Shown: positions 1 through 16,133, counted from the stretch's first letter. The stretch: DNA of 20,408 bases from Euplotes cf. woodruffi 2 WChen-2021 (GCA_021441665.1 JAGYYN010006763.1:1-20408); one strand, 5' to 3'. The notes: a model not told the origin generated them from the letters alone. Program-made: numbers and translations.

Positions 1-22
1 GCTTTGCTTCAAAGAGAACATA

Positions 23-38
23 ATTGAATATGTTCAAT
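23..38. other. ATTGAA/TTCAAT palindrome
   Basis: ATTGAA at 23-28 is followed after four bases by its reverse complement TTCAAT at 33-38. With its flanks (AATTGAATAT, 22-31) the left arm fits the chromosome-breakage consensus described for Euplotes crassus (core TTGAA, general form HATTGAAaHH). A six-base word is expected by chance several times in 20 kb of AT-rich DNA, so the functional reading is only a suggestion. Confidence 0.25.
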
Positions 39-467
39 ATAATAGTCTCGGAAATAATTATTAAGTCTGCGTTCTTGGCCCGCAGTTATCTGCCTTAAAC
101 AATATAATATTCAACATGCTTAATATACCGAAACACGAACTGAAATTGAGCGAATAATATAGAAATACCAAATTGCTGATTTATTAATTTATTCCAGATT
201 TGTTTTTGACAGGACTTAATTAATGGAGTTTTTAGCCGTGGATATTTAGACTTTTGGGCGTTTTATTGTGAACTGAGTTATAGTTGGGTTGTTATTATTT
301 TTATAATATTGATAGTACAATTTTTATATTATTTTTTTAATAAAATTTTGATTTTTATTATGTAATATTTAGATTTGATGAAATAAAATATCGCATTTTG
401 CAGTTTTATTTTTTATAGAGAAATTGTTTTAAAAAAGGGAGAATTTAGTAGATCACTAATTTTTATA

Positions 468-531
468 ATTTTCAAATTGATGTTTTAAATATGATTTTAT
501 TATTTTCAAATTGATGTTTTAAATATGATTT
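468..531. repeat. 34-bp period tandem duplication
   Basis: The 30 bases at 468-497 recur exactly at 502-531, giving two tandem copies with a 34-bp period. The second copy ends 37 bp before the TPR start codon, so the duplication lies in the likely promoter or leader. It could be a recent replication slippage; no function is evident. Confidence 0.85.
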
Positions 532-568
532 AATAACAATTCGAGATTTCTGTGATATAAAATTAAAA

Positions 569-3026
569 ATGAATGAATTCGACTTAGAGATGTGCTCTAA
601 AAATACTGATTACAGTGTAGATGAGCTCAAACGAATAAAAATGGAAGAGTTCTCGCAAATGGAGTTTGATTTTGAACATAGTCAAAGGAAAGCAGCTTCT
701 CTCCTCAAACCTCCTAAAATCTACAGACAAGTAAGTTCGTTGACCGTAACTGCCTTAGACTTTAGATGCTGATAATTTAATCAGCGTCTGCACGAAGAAA
801 CTAGAAAAAGACCCACAGCATAAATAAAGCACTATTTATTAGAGCGTCGTCACTAATAAAAAACGGAATGTATTTAGAAGTAAGAAACATAAAAGCAAAG
901 ACTTATTTTAACTGCAATTTGCAAATATTAAACGCAACTCTATTTTTGCTCAAAAATATTTGTATTCTAGATTTTTATATTAAAAACATAAGTTAAACTA
1001 TACTTCACTATAGATCTTCTCTTTTTGATATTATTGCTTTGTAAGCAAAAGTTGCATATTTTGTATTAATAAGTTCAATCAGGCTCGAATTCAATTCAAA
1101 CTGATTAAAATTTATATTCAACTGTCTTTTTCATTTTTAAAGTTTTCGTTATGATAATACAAACAAAAGCAGCAAGATTCGTAGTTCTTCACTTCTTCAT
1201 TTTAAACTCTTCCATTAATATAGGCGATATGAGACTGCAATTCGCTAATGAATCTAGACCCCACTTACACTGGAGCTTACTACATCAGGGGACTCGCGTA
1301 TGAAAAGTGAGGAGAGATTGATAAAAGCATCGCAGATTATTCGACTGTTCTCGAAATCGACCCAACACACGTAAATGCCGCATTTGCAAGAGGAGCTTGT
1401 GAGAACAAACGAGGAAACTATATGAAGGCTATCGAAGATTACAACATGGCGCTTGAACTTGACAACCAAACCTCGCATAGCTATGTTAAGCGAAGAAACA
1501 ACCATAATCTCGGCATGTCTTACGTCGTTCCTGCAAGCAACGAAGATTTTTTGACGAATTCTAAAGATGCTGCAAAAACGACGGATAAAAGCACCTTTGA
1601 TAACACTACTAATAAATTTTCGTGAAAGTCAGACCCTAAATGAGATCTAATCTCGACCGATGGAACGAATTCGTTTATTGAAGGAGGAGATCAGACTCCG
1701 AGTATTTTTAGCTCAACTATCAACAGTATAGAATCAACGCCAAACCGTAAATAAAACAGATATGAAAACAAAAATGTTCGCTAATTTGTTAAAAGTTGAG
1801 GTCGATGATTATAAATAAGCTCAAGTTAGAGGCAGACCACTTTCATTCTCTCGGGTTCGCTGCAAGAAAAAGAGGGACGTTTGAAGATTACCAAGAGGCG
1901 ATCAGCCTTTACTCAACAGCGATTGAGATCCTTCCTTTCCACTTCAAAGCATTATTTAACCGTGGATTTGCCTACGACAAAATAAAGAAATACGATATGG
2001 CAATTAAGGACTACAACAAAGCGATCGAGCTTGACCCCAACAACGCATTTGCATACTACAACAGAGGAATCAGTTACGACAGGAAAGGAGAATTCAAAGA
2101 GGCTATCGCTTCATTTACAAAAGCAATCGAGCTTGATGCCTGCAAAGCAGACTTCTATCACAATCGAGGCTATGCGTATAGAAAAGCAAAAATGTATAAT
2201 GAAGCTATTTGAGATTACAAATAAAGCAGTTGAATTAGGAGAAAGCGATGCTGATGCGTCCCACAGGAACTCCAAAAACATATCTAAAATAGTAAGAGCC
2301 CTTCACAATCTTGCGACAATCTACGAGAAACTCGGGGGAGATAGCCTAGAACAAGCACTAGATTGTTTTAATAAGGCGTTAACTTACGATCCAAAGTACT
2401 CACCTTCTTATAACGGAAGAGGTCTTGTCTGGGATCGACTGTTAAATTTTGAAGAAGCTATCAAAGACTTCAGCCAGGCTATTTATCTCGACCAGTCCCA
2501 TGCAGTCTACTGGCACAATAGAGGATGTTGTTACAGGAACATGGGAATGCTGACCGACAGCCTTAATAACTTCAATAAGGCAATTGATCTCGATCCTTAC
2601 AATCCAATTATATATTCAAACCGAGGCTTGGTAATGAGAAAATTAGAAAAGTTTGATGATGCAATTGATGACTACTCAAAAGAGCTCGAACTGACGACTG
2701 AGCTGTCGTCAAAGATTCGAGTGCTAAATAACAGAGCTTATTGTTATGCAAAAATCGACAAATTTGAAAAAGCAATAGAAGACTACACCTATGTTATCGC
2801 TCAAGATAACAAAAATATTCATGCATATCACAACAGAGGGATTTCATATGAAAGAATCGGAGATTGAAGCAAAGCAATCGGCGATTTCACCTCTGTTATA
2901 AAAATAGATAGCGATAATGCTAACGCGTACTATAACAGAGGATGCTGATACGATACGATTGGTGAACTAGACCTTGCTATAACCGATTACTCAATCGCGC
3001 TTGAACTCGATGCTCAGTCAACTTAA
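569..3026 (+). CDS. TPR-repeat protein needing four +1 frameshifts
   Basis: Three exons, 569-730, 759-879 and 1224-3026, joined over introns of 28 and 344 nt, encode about 693 residues. After an N-terminal segment starting MNEFDLEM, the protein is a chain of roughly a dozen 34-residue TPR units (for example AFAYYNRGISYDRKGEFKEA and AVYWHNRGCCYRNMG), interrupted near 1480-1790 by a Ser/Thr/Asn-rich linker. TPR arrays bind other proteins; no enzymatic domain is present and the partner is unknown. The frame is kept only if ribosomes shift +1 at AAA TAA at 822, 1749, 1813 and 2219. Each shift restores TPR sequence; the last falls inside one repeat (EAICDYK to KAVELGE). UGA codons read as Cys occur within repeats. 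The stop is ACT TAA at 3024-3026. The start is the first ATG of the open frame. The gene converges on the CHD gene with 86 bp between stops. The TPR assignment is firm; the exact family member is not identified. Confidence 0.9.
822..827 (+). other. +1 frameshift site AAA TAA, TPR gene site 1
   Basis: In exon 2 the frame meets AAA TAA after KKLEKDPQH. Skipping the T at 825 continues as KKALFIRASSLI, which matches the start of the next TPR helix. Without the shift the protein would end after about 75 residues. Confidence 0.88.
1749..1754 (+). other. +1 frameshift site AAA TAA, TPR gene site 2
   Basis: This site ends the low-complexity linker (SIESTPNRK). A +1 shift over T1752 continues as KTDMKTKMFANLLKVEVDDY up to the next site, 64 bases on. 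The linker is not a TPR, so support comes from frame continuity and the identical motif rather than from homology. Confidence 0.78.
1813..1818 (+). other. +1 frameshift site AAA TAA, TPR gene site 3
   Basis: After VEVDDYK a +1 shift over T1816 enters the frame that encodes KLKLEADHFHSLGFAAR and the long central TPR block. Together with site 2 this makes two frameshifts within about 22 codons. Confidence 0.85.
2219..2224 (+). other. +1 frameshift site AAA TAA, TPR gene site 4
   Basis: The site splits a single TPR unit: the second helix reads NEAICDYK, then AAA TAA, and resumes +1 as KAVELGESDADASH. The spacing of the TPR consensus is preserved across the skipped T2222, which is strong evidence for a shift rather than a stop. 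Confidence 0.93.
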
Positions 3027-3112
3027 AATAATCCAGATAATAAATGCATAAAACTTGTATTTCAATTAAAAATAAATTATTCGAATTTCAGTTGAATCAA
3101 TTAAACATTAAA
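3027..3112. other. Convergent 3' spacer, TPR and CHD genes
   Basis: Only 86 bp separate the two convergent stop codons, so the 3' untranslated regions are very short or overlap. It contains TTGAA at 3092-3096 and several AATAAA-like A-rich words, none of which can be assigned as a processing signal with confidence. Confidence 0.6.
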
Positions 3113-8111
<4,999 letters not shown>

Positions 8112-8496
8112 TTCCGCAGTTTTTTGCAGTTCTCTAGAATAGTCTATAAAGAAAGCTTCTATATATTTGCTTATATTTAGAAGTTGATTTTAGCATTACT
8201 GACTTTTAATTATTGGCTATGCATATTTCAGTATACAATTACTAATAGCAATAAAATTAGTAAAGCAATTGACTCATTACAAAGCAACTGGCTGTTAAAT
8301 GATTTTACTAAATAATCTTATCGCTTAGCTTTTATTATTTTTGCTTAGTTATTAATAAAGTTATTAGTTTAATTTTAATCTGCATGCATTTGGTTTTTTA
8401 ATCTTTATAAACCAGAATTTGGTTTTGTATTTCCTTACTTAGCCTCGATTCTTTTCGTATAATTAAATCAAATTGAATAATTTTATTTGATTTTAA
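8112..8496. promoter_or_regulatory. Divergent spacer between CHD and kelch genes
   Basis: This 385-bp AT-rich spacer separates two start codons pointing away from each other, so both promoters and 5' leaders should lie in it. No coding exon is apparent. ATTGAA occurs at 8472-8477, 20 bp before the kelch start codon, in a context (AATTGAATAA) that fits the E. crassus breakage consensus. No TATA box can be singled out in such AT-rich sequence. Confidence 0.55.
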
Positions 8497-10102
8497 ATGG
8501 AGGAAGATAAAACGGCAAGCACAAAAGCTGTTGAGAAAACTGACGATCCCAAAAATACTAATAGCCCAGCAAAACAAACACCCAGTAATGAAGGGGGCAA
8601 GACGGCAGAGGAAGGCAAGCAGAACCAGTCAAAAAATCTTCACGTCAGCACTAAGAAGGACACCGCTCGTTTAGGTGACACGAGGGATGATTTTGAACAA
8701 GAGGATTCTAATAAGAGCTGGCAGGAGTACAGAGTCACTGGAAAGGCACCGAGAAGGCGTGGGTACCACGCTTCCTTCATCTACGACAACTACCTTTACA
8801 TCCACGGCGGCCAAGACATCCGAGAAGGTACTCTTGATAAAATGTATAAAATAAACCTCGAACCGAAGACGCAAGAGAACAACTGGGAAGAAGTGATGTG
8901 TAAAGGCATTGAAAAACCCGGCAAAATCGCTTATCACAGGCTCATTCGCTACGAAGGTAAAGTTTACCTGATTGGCGGGTCAAATCTCGAGCGCGACAAC
9001 GAAAAGATGTATGAATTTGATATTTCGAAATCTGAGTGGAAAACAGTTAAACCCCATGGCGGAGTTATGCCTGACTGAAGAGATGAACATTCCACTGTTC
9101 TATGGAATGACATCATCGTTCTATTTTCAGGAAACGTCAAAGGATTCAAGTCAAATGACGTCTGGTTTTATCATATTAAAGAGAACAAGTGGGAGGAGGT
9201 CAAAACTGCAGACCCTCCAACAGAAAGATCTAACCACTGTGCTGCTATTTATGGAGATTTGATGTATATTTTCGGGGGAAAAGACACAGAAAATAATAAA
9301 CTAAATGACATGTGGCAACTGGACTTAGCCTCAAAAGCCTGGAAAAAGATCGAACAGAAAGGAGATATTCCTATTGAAAGATCTGGATGCTCACTGATTA
9401 CTTATAAAGATTACCTCGTCTTGTTCGGAGGAATATTTGAACTCACTAAAGAACTTGGAGACTGATATGTCTTTGATATAAAAGGTAACACTTGGTATAC
9501 TTTGTTTGACGACTTCGACAGTCCAAGAGCGTCACCTTCAGGACTCAATCAGATGGGTAAAATAGGCAGATCGGATTCTATCAAAAGTCCATCCCCAATG
9601 CACAAAAACTCGAATTCTTTCCAAGCAGATAATTCTCACGATTTCTCTATGAACCTTAAGAAAACAAAAGCGAACAAGCACAAGCACACAAGCATTTTTG
9701 AGGTGGATAGCTCGATGTTAAAATAAGCAAAGAATGGAGAAGCTAATGAAAAACAAAAGAGACACCGACAAAAACCCGAATGAAGATAGCATGCTGACAT
9801 CTCCGACTTCTCTTTCGATGAAAAACTCGTTTTTAATTAAAAATTCAGGCAAAGGTTTCGATAATTACTATTCATCGTTAAAGAGAAGAAAAATGGATAA
9901 GACCAATGTTGTCGATGTTACAGGACTTTCACCAGCGAAAGCGAAAAGAAACGCAAAAATCACTGGAAACAGACCAAGACCAAGAGACGGTCATAGCTCC
10001 GATTTATTTGGAGACTATATGATCATTTTTGGAGGAGATAGACATCATATGCCTTTTAATGACTTGTTCTGCCTGAATTTAGACGCCGAAATAAAAATCT
10101 AA
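8497..10102 (+). CDS. Kelch-repeat protein with one +1 frameshift
   Basis: One exon, about 534 residues. The first 75 residues are Lys/Glu/Thr-rich and probably disordered. From about residue 78 to 345 come kelch blades, each with a hydrophobic strand, a Gly-Gly pair and a later Trp: YLYIHGGQD, VYLIGGSN, IIVLFSGN, LMYIFGGKD, YLVLFGGIF. A Ser/Lys-rich linker follows, then one last blade (DYMIIFGGDRHH) near the C-terminus. Six blades would close a beta-propeller, with the final blade set apart by the linker. Kelch propellers are protein-binding scaffolds; no BTB, F-box or catalytic domain is present, so the role is open. The linker contains AAA TAA at 9721, and the last blade is in the +1 frame, so the shift is needed for it. 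UGA gives Cys at 9076 and elsewhere. The stop is ATC TAA. The ATG lies just downstream of the divergent spacer with no earlier in-frame ATG evident. Confidence 0.92.
9721..9726 (+). other. +1 frameshift site AAA TAA, kelch gene
   Basis: After FEVDSSMLK the frame meets TAA. Skipping T9724 gives KQRMEKLMKNKRDTDKN and, 90 codons further on, a final kelch blade with its GG pair (IIFGGDRHH). The presence of that blade in the +1 frame is the evidence for the shift. Confidence 0.9.
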
Positions 10103-10347
10103 TTATCCAAAAATATTCAAATATTTTTGCTTAAACTGCTTATTATATTTAATATTATAAAAATATCATTAGATAAAAGCAAATATAAATTAAAAAGATT
10201 TAAACTTTGACTTTAATCTGAATTCTAAATATCAAGATAATTAAAATAAAACTGGTTTAAATATCAATATTTTGAAAATAAAGGCAGCCAAGATTGTGAT
10301 TTTTTTAATATATAAATTCTCTTGGATTGAATAATAATTAAGTAATA
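10103..10347. other. Spacer between kelch gene and the 24-exon gene
   Basis: This 245-bp AT-rich spacer holds the 3' end of the kelch gene and the upstream region of the next plus-strand gene. No open frame with coding character was seen. ATTGAA occurs at 10326-10331, 17 bp before the next start codon. Confidence 0.5.
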
Positions 10348-13300
10348 ATGGCAACAAGCGGATATAAAATGCGAGTACAAAGCGCTGGTAAGTTACAAGT
10401 CCTGCATCAACCCTTCCTCTTTAATCCTGCAATCCGCTTCCTCCCCTCTCTTTTCTAGCATTCATTTCCGCTATCAAACTCACATATTTTTAGCTGAAAA
10501 TTCAGGAGAAATCGCTACTAAAAATTAACTTTGATTCATGCCAAAATTTCTTTACTTTTTTGCAATAAAATCTGCGATTTTTTATGTTTTTTATTAACCC
10601 TAGAATTGGGGTTTGAGAAATTTGGGTTTTTTTGACTTAAATTACGACGCAGATGGAGTGCGTTGGATAGGCATGTGAATGAGACGATAACTGGTTTAGA
10701 TGATCACTCGGAGGCAGAGATTAGCTTGTATCAGACACTCACAAAACGAAATGATGCACAACATAAACAAATGTAAGCTTCACGGCTTTAATGTAATATA
10801 TACTTCCGCAGTTTTATTTTGCATACAGAAAAATAAGCAAAATTAGCATTAAAAATTATGTTCATACAAAATTTATTTTTAAGGTTTTTACATTGGTTTA
10901 TCTGAATTTTATAAAATTTTGAAATAAAAATTATTGAATTTTTATCAAATAGAGGTTGATTTGATTAAGTTTATCATATTTGCATTTGTGAAGCTTAATT
11001 ATTAATGATATTGTTAACACTTAATTTAACAAAAAATTTACAGGCTTGCAGAAATTAAGCAAGATCGATATTTTCGTGCTCCGAAAGCTCCAAGTTCGAA
11101 CAAAATTCCAAAGAAGAAACACTTAACAACAGAAAATGAATCAACAAGAAGAGAGCATTATTTCAATCACAGATACTACGAAAAGAAACAAAATATTATA
11201 GCAAACAAATACCAATTGTAATTTCTTATTTTCTCTTTTAGTATTTTTGAATAAACTCCATCTGATTCAAGACCAATATTTTTCATAATTTAACTTACCA
11301 ATAGAGCGAGTTCAAGCGAGACAAGAAACCCGTCAAGATCAATATTACCATTTCTCACTCGAGTAATCCCCTTTCTTTCTTCCTCTTAACAATCTCGTGC
11401 AGAGCGCAGCCAGAGACAATACCGAAAGTAGAAGAGAAGCAGGTGAATCAAAAATCTTTAATTTGCGGAAGTTCTCCCACAACGACATCCAAGACTCTAA
11501 CAAGTAAGCAGCAGCCAATTCCTGCATTCGCTTCACTAAGTTCTCGTTGTTAATAAACAGCGGATTTGGACTAAGTTCGCCTTAAATATCAATTAGTGAT
11601 TGATAGAATATTTATAGTTTATTCTGGTTATTTTTAATCTGCCTAAACGTTATACAATTATAACAATCTTAAATTTAAACTTGCCTTGCTGGCTGAGAAA
11701 AATTTATAGACTCGGAGAATTTGGCTCTTTTTTAATTTGCTAAAAATACAAAATGTAACGTCCTCCATCTGAACGCCCGGATATCATAAGCTCAGTTTTT
11801 ATGCGAAAGAAAAGATAATCACTATATTTTATATTGACTGCCAATTATCATTTGTTGATTTCAGTTTTTTGGATATAAGCTTAAATCGCGAATTTAGACT
11901 TAATGAAGAACATTCACCGATTCCTGCAGCAAGAAATATAAAAATCCAAATGGACAGCAGACGATATGACCAAGAAAAGAGCAAAAATTACACTCGGACG
12001 CTGAAAGGAGTGTTCTCACATCTTTCAATATTTAAAGTCAAGAGTTCAAAGAACGTGTGAGCAGAGTAAGTGATTTTAACTTGAATAAACTAATTTTTTG
12101 GTGTTTGACTCTCAATCAGCTTAAATCTAGACTCACGACATCGAATGAAACTCGGCCTGAAAGCAAAGATCCTTCAGTGGGTTCGTCGCTGAGCAAAGCA
12201 CAGAAAAATGCGATTGATAAAGTAAAAATCCAGTACGTCTCCTTGGTTAACTTTTCGCAGCTATAAAGAACAATGTAATAAGAATATAACTGTTTTACCA
12301 AATAAAAAGTAAGCAGCTTAAAATTTTAACTTTGACAGTCAAAATTAACTGAAATATAGGAAAAATTTGGAGAAGACGCTTAAAAACAAGGTAGGTGACT
12401 TTTACAAGTCTAAAATTAGCGATTTGATTGCTAATTAATTCAACCAAATCTTCAGTGTTTTCCTATTCTAGAAATAATTCAAAATATGAGGTTTTTATAC
12501 TCAATTTCTTGAAGCTTAAAAAATAATCTTGGTGGTTAGCTAATGAAATCAACAAAACTGCTGGGGTCTGACTCGACGAATCGATGAATAGATGGAGATA
12601 GCTGCCACAGACGCATAAACTCTACTTCCCGAGATGAAAATAAAAATAACGCAGGTATGAAGTTTTCATATTTAAATTTACTCCAGTTGTGAATGATCAT
12701 TGAGAGCAGAGTCACCAAGTTATTTTTAACATCGGGAACAAGGAATCTCAAAACAAAAATCAATTTGGACGGTCTCATGACATGCAGAGCTCAGAGTTAT
12801 GTAAGCCAACCGCTTGGTCTTTGGGTAAAAATTCCTCATAGCCACGATTATTCAAATGAGCAGGAGAAAGTGACTTTATGATAAAGAGTCAGACGAGCAA
12901 CACTCTTCGTAAGTCTCCACCGCTAAATCTATATGCAGCCTGAAGGACATGAAGATCTCGCGGAGGAAGATCATCAAGAAATATCTGAATAAATAAGCTT
13001 TCAGATAACAATCTGAATATTTACAAAGAAGAGAGGCAGGCTGAGCTCAATGAAATCGTTAATAAAAGCGACTCCAAGGCTGCGTTTTCTCAACCGACAT
13101 CGACGAAGAATATCTTCCAAATTATCCAAGATAACTCAGCTGAAATGTAAGCGATTTAAAATCATGAGTTTTTAGAATCCTCAAAATCAATTTGAAAGAC
13201 TGACAACCAAATAATGTGAAGGACTCAATGTATTGCTTTGTTATGAAATATTCAATTAAAATTCCAGAAGAGAAATAATAAATTTTATAGCAAGAACTCA

Positions 13301-16133
13301 GTGATTGATGGATCGACCTTAAACTCTAATAAACATCATGCTGATATCGCAAAATGGGAGCACAGCTATGATCGCAGTAAACCATCAACAAGTAATATTA
13401 AATCTCCAATGTTTAGATATCCAAAATAACGAGAAGATTTTTAATGATAGCATAACAAAACTCGCACGGATTGCAGAACTTGATAATGAAAACGACCTTC
13501 CATCACCAAGCCCAAAGATAAATGTTGAGCCAACGGACACTTGGGGGAGGAAAGACTCAAAGCTTGACAAAACGAGGTAATTTTTAATCACCCGTCTAAA
13601 AAACAAATCGTACATTTTACCTCTAAATTCTATTTTATTTCTCATCATATAATCTATAGCAAAGATTTATTAGACGATTTTTCACAACTAGAGTTAAAGT
13701 ACAGACTTCGATCGAACTGGCTTGAAAACGACGAAGAGTACGAAAAGCCATTCTGTGCAAACATATCTGCAATCCACACTAAATCTGACATAAAGTAATT
13801 TATTCTTCAATCTAAGACGTCCGCAGGTGAGCATCTGAGAAATTATGAAAAATTGAATTATTTAATAACAAATTCAAATGGACGAAGTGCAGACCCTTGT
13901 AAGTAATCAGCATCAATGCGGTCAAAGGTTACTAACCGTCTCGAAACCAGCTGTTTCACCTCAAATCCATGTTTAGCTGTTTTTCAGCCGCTGTTGTTAT
14001 TTTCGCATTGGTTTATAATAAATCTGGACTTAAGTGGCTTTTAATTTTATGAAAAGAGCTATGAGCATTGGCTATACTGCCCGAAGAACTGAATTCAGCT
14101 TAAATTTAGGACCTGCTGGATAGAGAGCGCAAAAGGATCGAGAATATCTATGATCAAGATGATGATCAGGACTTTGACCAAGACAGCAGTGTGTACTCTG
14201 ATGAAGAGGAATTCGACCATAACAACTATAAAGGTACATTCGAATACGTGGCTTGCATTAGCTGAGGCAAACTATAAAGAAGAATTTGTATTAGTTTTGC
14301 TTTAATTTACTATAATTCTGGATCTAGACTTAACTATATTTAGGAATTTACATTAATGATGAACCTGGCCAAAAATTTACTGATCCTGAAACTGGAGCTC
14401 ACTTTGACTTTGACGATATGTGACAACGACTTAAAGTCATTGAAAACGAACGGAAATCTGTTGATGACAGACAGCAGAAGGTCCAACATTTTGAAAATGA
14501 CTCTCAGAACCAAAAATTTAATATTTATAAGTCTCACGAAGACTTTTTGAATCAGAATAAGCTAAGTGTTGTGAAGGACCAACAGCAAAATAAACAGGAA
14601 ATGATACAAAAGTTGAATCAAAAACTTGACTCGATGTTTTGAGAGGACAGCTACAGTCATAAGCAAAAAGGTGAGTTAATAGCACACTTTAGCATAAGTT
14701 TATTATATTTTCTAGAATATCGATGAGTCGAAGTTTTGATTATTTATTGATTTCTAAATTTTTATCATCTCTCATTCTTCAAATAGATCAAAATCCAAGC
14801 TTAATGATAGCAGATGTAAGTTAATATATTCAAACGTGGCGTTTAGTCATTAAAATAAATACAGATTTGTATAAAAATAACATAGTAACTTCTCTCCTCC
14901 AATTATCACAAATCCTCCTTTTTTAGGCGAAAAACAGGCCAATACCAGCTAAAGTCAATCCGAAAGCAGAGCCGAATTCGAAAAATATGTCAAAAGAAAG
15001 ACATGAAAAGCAAAAGAAATCAATGAACATTAAAAACATCCAGAAAGTAAATTAATAGCTTATGCTCTTGATAAAAAGTATTTATAGCTAGCAAGTTCTG
15101 TTCCTTACTACCAAAATATCAACACGACCAAAAGTGGATACAACATTTTGAAAAACAATAATTTTGTTAATATCCTCAGTTTCGGAGACATGCACGTGAT
15201 CAAGAGTAAGCGTTGATTATCTCTAACTCACTAGATAACATCAGCTCGAGGAACTCAAGCAAGCGGGCAAGAGGAGCTTACACAATCGAACAGAATAGCA
15301 TTCAGAGTATCGGACACAAAAAGATCAACTCGTTTTATAACCTTTCAGACAGAGGTTATTCAAAAGTTGACTCTTCACATGGAGAATCGCTGCAAGCCAA
15401 CCTCCCTCACCAGTCAAACATTATCCTCGAGAACCTCAAGCTTAACAGAAACCAAAAGGGCGGGAATAAAAGTAAAAATAAAAGGTTCAAGAACAAAAGA
15501 GACTCTGAGTTGTTGATCGGGCTGTGCAACAAGTACAACCTCAGTAAGTCTGCTAAATCGGTCTTTTCTAATCTTTTTTACAGAACAAGAAAACCTCAAT
15601 AAAGACTCCAGACCTTCATTTCCTATTTCAATTAAATAAGCTCAAAAAGCACGATGAACTCGTCAAGGCGTCAAGGGAAAGAAGCTCTAGGAGAAAGCAA
15701 GGCAGCGAGGCTAAATGGAAGCTCTCTCCTTACCAAAAGAAATTAGCGACGAAGCTGTCGAAGATCAAGAAGACGATGAATGACACCCCTGAGAAGCAGC
15801 GAAAGACTTCGTACCTGAAATAAAAAGCGATTTACACTAAATGAATACTCTAATCTCATTCACGACCCGAATAAAGGGAAGACTTCGCAAAAGTTATCAC
15901 AGTCGAGGAATAAAGTAAGCAATCGGTATCATTTAATTCAGCTATTTAGTGAATATCTACTTTGAATTAATTTTATTTAGCTCCAGAAAGTCGAGAAAAC
16001 AACGCCTATAAATTACAACTCTGTGGTCAACGCAAGCAGCAGAGGGAGGAACAGATCGAAAGTAAAGTCTGACAAGTTTAATTTCTTTACGACGAACAAC
16101 TACAAAGCAGACGGGTATAAAAACATGCACTAG
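10348..16133 (+). CDS. Unrecognised protein, about 24 exons, four frameshifts
   Basis: Phase-consistent exons: 10348-10387, 10604-10772, 11044-11217, 11305-11362, 11403-11503, 11865-12065, 12131-12232, 12261-12308, 12360-12390, 12540-12654, 12687-12800, 12842-12908, 12939-13146, 13291-13576, 13660-13794, probably 13817-13826, 14110-14233, 14344-14670, 14787-14815, 14927-15046, 15088-15205, 15235-15543, 15584-15914, 15981-16133. With +1 shifts at 12991, 13424, 15634 and 15818 this gives about 1,121 residues ending CAC TAG. The product is hydrophilic, rich in Lys, Ser, Asn and Gln, without signal peptide or membrane segment. Its most distinctive part is exon 14344-14670: YINDEPGQK, FTDPETGAHFDFDDMC, then a likely coiled coil (QRLKVIENERK onward). 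The preceding exon is acidic (DQDDDQDFDQDSS), and the C-terminal third is strongly basic. I do not recognise the family; a scaffold or cytoskeletal protein is a guess from composition. Least certain are the 3' splice site at 10603 and the joint across 13795-14109. Confidence 0.75.
12991..12996 (+). other. +1 frameshift site AAA TAA, 24-exon gene site 1
   Basis: After the basic run RRKIIKKYLN the frame meets AAA TAA. Skipping T12994 continues as KLSDNNLNIYKEERQAELNE and stays open to the splice donor at 13147. Confidence 0.82.
13424..13429 (+). other. +1 frameshift site AAA TAA, 24-exon gene site 2
   Basis: After SPMFRYPK a +1 shift over T13427 enters NEKIFNDSITKLARIAELDN, which stays open to the donor at 13577 and joins the next exon in phase. 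Confidence 0.82.
15634..15639 (+). other. +1 frameshift site AAA TAA, 24-exon gene site 3
   Basis: After SRPFPISIK-like sequence ending in ISIK, skipping T15637 gives KLKKHDELVKASRERSSRRK, a long basic open stretch reaching the next site. Confidence 0.83.
15818..15823 (+). other. +1 frameshift site AAA TAA, 24-exon gene site 4
   Basis: After QRKTSYLK, skipping T15821 gives KKRFTLNEYSNLIHDPNKGK up to the donor at 15915, which then joins the last exon in phase 0. Confidence 0.83.

Larger units (their letters stand above)
1..568. other. AT-rich 5' flank of the TPR gene, no gene seen
   Basis: No convincing coding exon is visible on either strand. The stretch is AT-rich and contains a 34-bp tandem duplication close to the TPR gene start and a small palindrome near base 30, listed separately. 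The 5' leader and promoter of the TPR gene must lie here, but no defined promoter element can be singled out. Confidence 0.5.

Noticed and set aside
1620-1820. Two separate TPR genes split at the linker around 1750-1820
   Set aside because: No promoter-sized gap or well-placed start codon exists; two AAA TAA shifts of the same kind seen elsewhere in the gene join the parts without loss of sequence.
2201-2945. UGA read as tryptophan (for example a GDW or GCW in the TPR units)
   Set aside because: Trp would suit some TPR positions, but the PHD zinc ligands and the chromodomain Cys of the CHD gene are UGA and require cysteine.
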